Part shown: positions 61,468-64,000 of the stretch, piece by piece
Numbering within the stretch: the first letter of the stretch is position 1
Layout: every line of letters begins with the position of its first letter
Origin: Microbacterium maritypicum
GTDB taxonomy: Bacteria; Actinomycetota; Actinomycetes; Actinomycetales; Microbacteriaceae
Length of the DNA stretch: 64,000 nucleotides
Direction: 5' to 3'
NCBI RefSeq assembly: GCF_008868125.1
Contig: NZ_WAAQ01000003.1
Location: 124,001 to 188,000 of the forward strand
Notes under the pieces: model-generated
Seen by the model: only the letters and a program-made list of their open reading frames with translations
Database searches by the model: none
Told to the model about the DNA's origin: nothing
Translations under genes and position numbers: made by a program

Positions 61468-61562
61468 ATACGCGGCTCCCTCAGGGCTCGTCGGCCGTTT
61501 GGCTCAGGCGGGCGGGTGTACATACAGTTTACCGGCGCGAGAGGTTCCTGAGGTCCACCGTT

Positions 61563-61574
61563 GCACGATCGTGC
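61563..61574. promoter_or_regulatory. 12-base palindrome in the mrp divergent promoter region
   Basis: GCACGATCGTGC is a perfect palindrome 13 bases before the start of the plus-strand membrane protein and ~95 bases upstream of mrpA. It could be an operator, but a 12-base G+C-rich palindrome may also occur by chance. The 119-base gap contains no other feature. Confidence 0.3.
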
Positions 61575-61586
61575 GAGAGTAGGCCC

Positions 61587-63086
61587 ATGCGGCGGGTCTG
61601 GGTTCGAGAGCTCGCGGGCTGGTCGGGGGCGCTGGCCGTCGCGCTGATCACGGCGGCACAGATCGCTTCGTCTGCTCGCTCTGAGCTGCTGTTCCGTGAC
61701 GGGGATTCCCTGATCGTGGCTCTTTTCGCGAGATCCGTCCTCTCAGGTGCACCCCTCGACTGGGCGATGTCGAGCGTGCTGTTCCTGCCAGAGTCCGCGG
61801 TGTTCGCCGGCCTCGACACGCTGCTTCCGCTCGACGTGAACGGATTGCTCGCCGTCAATGCCGTCATCAACATACTCGCGCTCTACGGTGCCCTCCGGCT
61901 GGTCGCGGGCCGGCGGCGGAAAGGTACGGCTCCGGTCGCGTGGGCTCTCGTGGGACTGGTGACCTTCGGCGTCCTGGCCATGACCGACGTGTCGGGATCG
62001 AGGGACGCTCTGGACCTCGCATCCCTCGTGCTGACGACGACCTACTACTCGGCGACCGTCGTCGCCGTCGTGCTGTCGGTCGGCCTGGTGCGGCGGCTCG
62101 TCGACCGGGATCGATTCGGTGGAGCGCTCCTGGTCGTCCTCGGTGCCACGGCCGCGATCGCCACGCTCTCGAACCCGCTCTACGCCGTCTGGGCTACGGT
62201 TCCGATCACCCTGGTCCTCGCCCTGATGCTCCCTCGCGCGCCCCACCGCAGCCGCCCGACGATGATCCTCGTCGCTCTCATCACCGGCACCGCCCTCGGC
62301 TTCCTGGGTCGCATTCCGCTTCGGGCATGGATCAGCAACACCGGAGCCGACTACATCCAGCCCGAGCAGTGGACGGAGTCGGTGGGGTATTACGGAGCCC
62401 TCCTCACCACGCGCGCGGGGACGCCGGCCGGGGTGATCGGCATTCTGATCGTGATCGCGCTCATCGTGCTCGCGGTCGTGGGCACGGCACGGGCGGAAGA
62501 CTTCGGGTCGCGGTTCGTCTCCACCGTCGCGTGGACCATGCCCGTCCTCGTGATCATCGGCGCGATCGTCCTGGGCACGCACGCCGCCCGCTACCTGCAG
62601 CCCCTCGCGTTCGCCCCGGTGCTCGCCCTGGTGGCGGCGCCGCGTTCCTGGCGAGCGCCGTTCCGGGTGCAGTCCGTCGTCGCGGCCACCGTGTCCGCGC
62701 TTCTCTTGATCGGCGGCGCGCTCAGCGTTCCCCGGCTGGTCGGCGCGAGCGCGAGCCCCGATCCCGATCTGACGTGCGTGACCGATTGGGTGAACGCCTC
62801 GGGTCGCACCGGTGCCGGCCAGTTCTGGACGGTGCGCCTGCCCAAGCTGCATGTGGAGGATCCCGCCCGTCTCGTGCAGGTCGATCATGAGCTCAACGAC
62901 TATGCATGGCTCGTGAACCGAGAGGACTTCGAGGCCCGCGAGGTGTCGTTCCTCGTGGAGGATGCGCAGACCGTCGAGTGGCGTCTTCCCACATCGGAGA
63001 TCCCCGACGAGGTGATCGACTGCGGTCGATATCGCATCATCGACTTCGGCGACGCCACTGTGCCGCTCGGCCCGCAGCACAGCTGA
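61587..63086 (+). CDS. Polytopic membrane protein of unknown function (GT-C-like layout)
   Basis: 499 residues: ~9-11 membrane helices in the first ~400 residues, then a ~100-residue soluble C-terminal domain with Cys (LTCVTDWVNAS, VIDCGRYRIID). An acidic motif in the first long loop (SELLFRDGDSL, residues ~32-42) and the final soluble domain recall GT-C glycosyltransferases that use lipid-linked sugars, but no clear family signature is seen. Confidence 0.65.
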   Translation: MRRVWVRELAGWSGALAVALITAAQIASSARSELLFRDGDSLIVALFARSVLSGAPLDWAMSSVLFLPESAVFAGLDTLLPLDVNGLLAVNAVINILALYGALRLVAGRRRKGTAPVAWALVGLVTFGVLAMTDVSGSRDALDLASLVLTTTYYSATVVAVVLSVGLVRRLVDRDRFGGALLVVLGATAAIATLSNPLYAVWATVPITLVLALMLPRAPHRSRPTMILVALITGTALGFLGRIPLRAWISNTGADYIQPEQWTESVGYYGALLTTRAGTPAGVIGILIVIALIVLAVVGTARAEDFGSRFVSTVAWTMPVLVIIGAIVLGTHAARYLQPLAFAPVLALVAAPRSWRAPFRVQSVVAATVSALLLIGGALSVPRLVGASASPDPDLTCVTDWVNASGRTGAGQFWTVRLPKLHVEDPARLVQVDHELNDYAWLVNREDFEAREVSFLVEDAQTVEWRLPTSEIPDEVIDCGRYRIIDFGDATVPLGPQHS

Positions 63087-63107
63087 GGCGACGGTCGTCG
63101 CAGCCGC

Positions 63108-64000
63108 TCAGCGGGGAACGGGGCCGGTCGTCGTGCCGGCGCGGAACACACACGTGAGGTGCTGCGTCATCCCGGGCTCACCGCCGAGCATGCGGGCGAC
63201 CTGCTCCCCCGCCGCGCGGCCCTTCTCGACGGCCGGCTGCACGCTGGTGGTGAGGGTGAGACCGCCGAGTCCGTCGACCTCGATGCCGTCGAAACCGGCC
63301 ACGGAGAGATCTTCGGGCACGCGCAGCCCGAGTTCCTCCGCCGCGCGGATCACCCCCACGGCGAGCAGGTCGCTCTGTGCGAGCACGGCGGTCGGTCGAG
63401 TGGCGGGGTCCGTCAGGAGCATCCTGCCGACCAGCACCCCCTCGTCGATGAGGCTGCCGGATGCCGAGATCGCCGGGGCGTCGGGGAACACCTGGCGCAT
63501 CCCCTCGAGTCGATGCACGGTGACGTCGACGGTGGCGTTCGCGATCCGCTCCGGGCTCACCGCGGCCCGCTCCCGCTCGCTGTCGAGCGGGAGCGTGACC
63601 AGGGCGACATCGCGGTGGCCGAGATCGTGAACGTGTCGCGCGACGTCGGCGGAGGCGGCGACGTTGTCCAGGGTGATGCGCGGGATCTCCCCTCCGGCAT
63701 CGCCTTCGATCACGACGACAGGCAGACCACGACCGACGACCACTTCGAGCGAGGCCTTCGTCCGCCCGGAGCAGCCGATCAGCACGAAGGCATCGACGGG
63801 TGCGTGCGTGATCGCGGCACCCTCCTCCCCCGGCTCGTCCCGCATCAGAAGGATGCCCGCGCTGAGGTCGGCGAGCCCGTCGGTGAGCCCGTCCATCATG
63901 GCCGTGGTCACCGGGTCGAGGAATGCCGCGCGCAGATGCCCTTCGAGAACGACGGCGACGATGCCGCTGCGTCCGCGGCGCAGGGATGCCGCGCGAGGAT
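63108..64000 (-). CDS. LacI-family transcriptional regulator, N-terminus outside window
   Basis: The frame is open to the last base of the window; the visible ~297 residues are the sugar-binding domain: SLRRGRSGIVAVVLEGH, DAFVLIGCSGRTKASLEVVV, RHVHDLGHRDVALVTLPLDS, VLAQSDLLAVGVIRAAEELGLRVPEDLSVAGFDGIEVDGLGGLTLTTSVQP. The helix-turn-helix should lie just beyond 64000. The target is unknown; sugar genes may follow outside the window. Confidence 0.9.
   Translation of the reverse strand, partial: PRAASLRRGRSGIVAVVLEGHLRAAFLDPVTTAMMDGLTDGLADLSAGILLMRDEPGEEGAAITHAPVDAFVLIGCSGRTKASLEVVVGRGLPVVVIEGDAGGEIPRITLDNVAASADVARHVHDLGHRDVALVTLPLDSERERAAVSPERIANATVDVTVHRLEGMRQVFPDAPAISASGSLIDEGVLVGRMLLTDPATRPTAVLAQSDLLAVGVIRAAEELGLRVPEDLSVAGFDGIEVDGLGGLTLTTSVQPAVEKGRAAGEQVARMLGGEPGMTQHLTCVFRAGTTTGPVPR

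Noticed and set aside
58897..61551. 884-codon plus-strand frame opposite mrpA
   Set aside because: Composition (Asp/Arg/His/Glu-rich) is typical of an antisense shadow of a membrane protein gene.

Overview
The window is a high-G+C actinobacterial chromosome segment. It most probably comes from Microbacterium or a close relative in Microbacteriaceae. This rests on codon usage, many GTG starts, dense 1-4 base start/stop overlaps (GTGA, ATGA, TGATG), probable leaderless starts, an LAXTG-type wall anchor, a fused MrpA-MrpB and a very frequent GGATGC/GCATCC hexamer. No rRNA, tRNA, CRISPR array or intact insertion sequence was seen.

Layout. 1-1.5 kb: 3' part of a CHAT-domain protease gene. 1.7-9.7 kb: an amino-sugar locus. 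On the minus strand are SIS isomerase/deaminase, ROK kinase, PfkB kinase, class II aldolase and DeoR regulator; divergently, on the plus strand, a sugar ABC importer (lipoprotein and two permeases). It looks like a non-PTS galactosamine/N-acetylgalactosamine route without a local deacetylase. 9.9-15.2 kb: DUF3995 protein, a wall-anchored GH20 hexosaminidase with two F5/8 C modules, and a ROK repressor. 15.3-22.2 kb: chorismate mutase, AI-2E-family permease, an OpuC-type osmoprotectant ABC transporter, a DUF427 protein and a disulfide-family flavoprotein.

22.3-25.3 kb: accessory DNA holding a 5'-truncated RHS gene with an in-frame TAG, a colicin D-like C-terminal toxin domain and a putative immunity gene. 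It abuts the 3' end of bioY. 25.3-28.7 kb: bioY and, divergently, an AMP-forming ligase overlapping a FabF-like ketosynthase. The two sides share a perfect 28-base palindrome made of two TGAAC-N3-GTTCA units, resembling the BioQ box. This is the best candidate for an uncharacterised system: a biotin-linked acyl activation and condensation module.

28.9-31.3 kb: lactonase-family protein and purA. 31.3-35.3 kb: an accessory island with an FG-GAP remnant, three members of one unknown family (one frameshifted) and a barstar-like inhibitor. 35.4-40.6 kb: EamA transporter, Pr6Pr membrane protein, trimethylamine monooxygenase (tmm), PEBP-like protein, a divergent HxlR/monooxygenase pair and a small membrane protein. 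40.7-47.1 kb: a MoxR/DUF58/VWA operon. 47.1-51.3 kb: PPOX-family protein, ZIP transporter, anchored unknown protein, VapBC and argG. 51.6-55.1 kb: penicillin acylase-family amidase and alpha/beta hydrolase. 55.1-61.5 kb: mrpA(B)CDEFG cation/proton antiporter operon. 61.6-64 kb: polytopic membrane protein and the C-terminal part of a LacI regulator.

How the parts work together. The GH20 enzyme would release amino sugars outside the cell for the ABC importer and the kinase/isomerase/aldolase set, with ROK and DeoR regulators sensing the supply. Mrp, OpuC-type uptake and possibly TMA oxidation to TMAO would fit salt and osmotic adaptation. All functions are assigned by reading sequence motifs; no database search was run.
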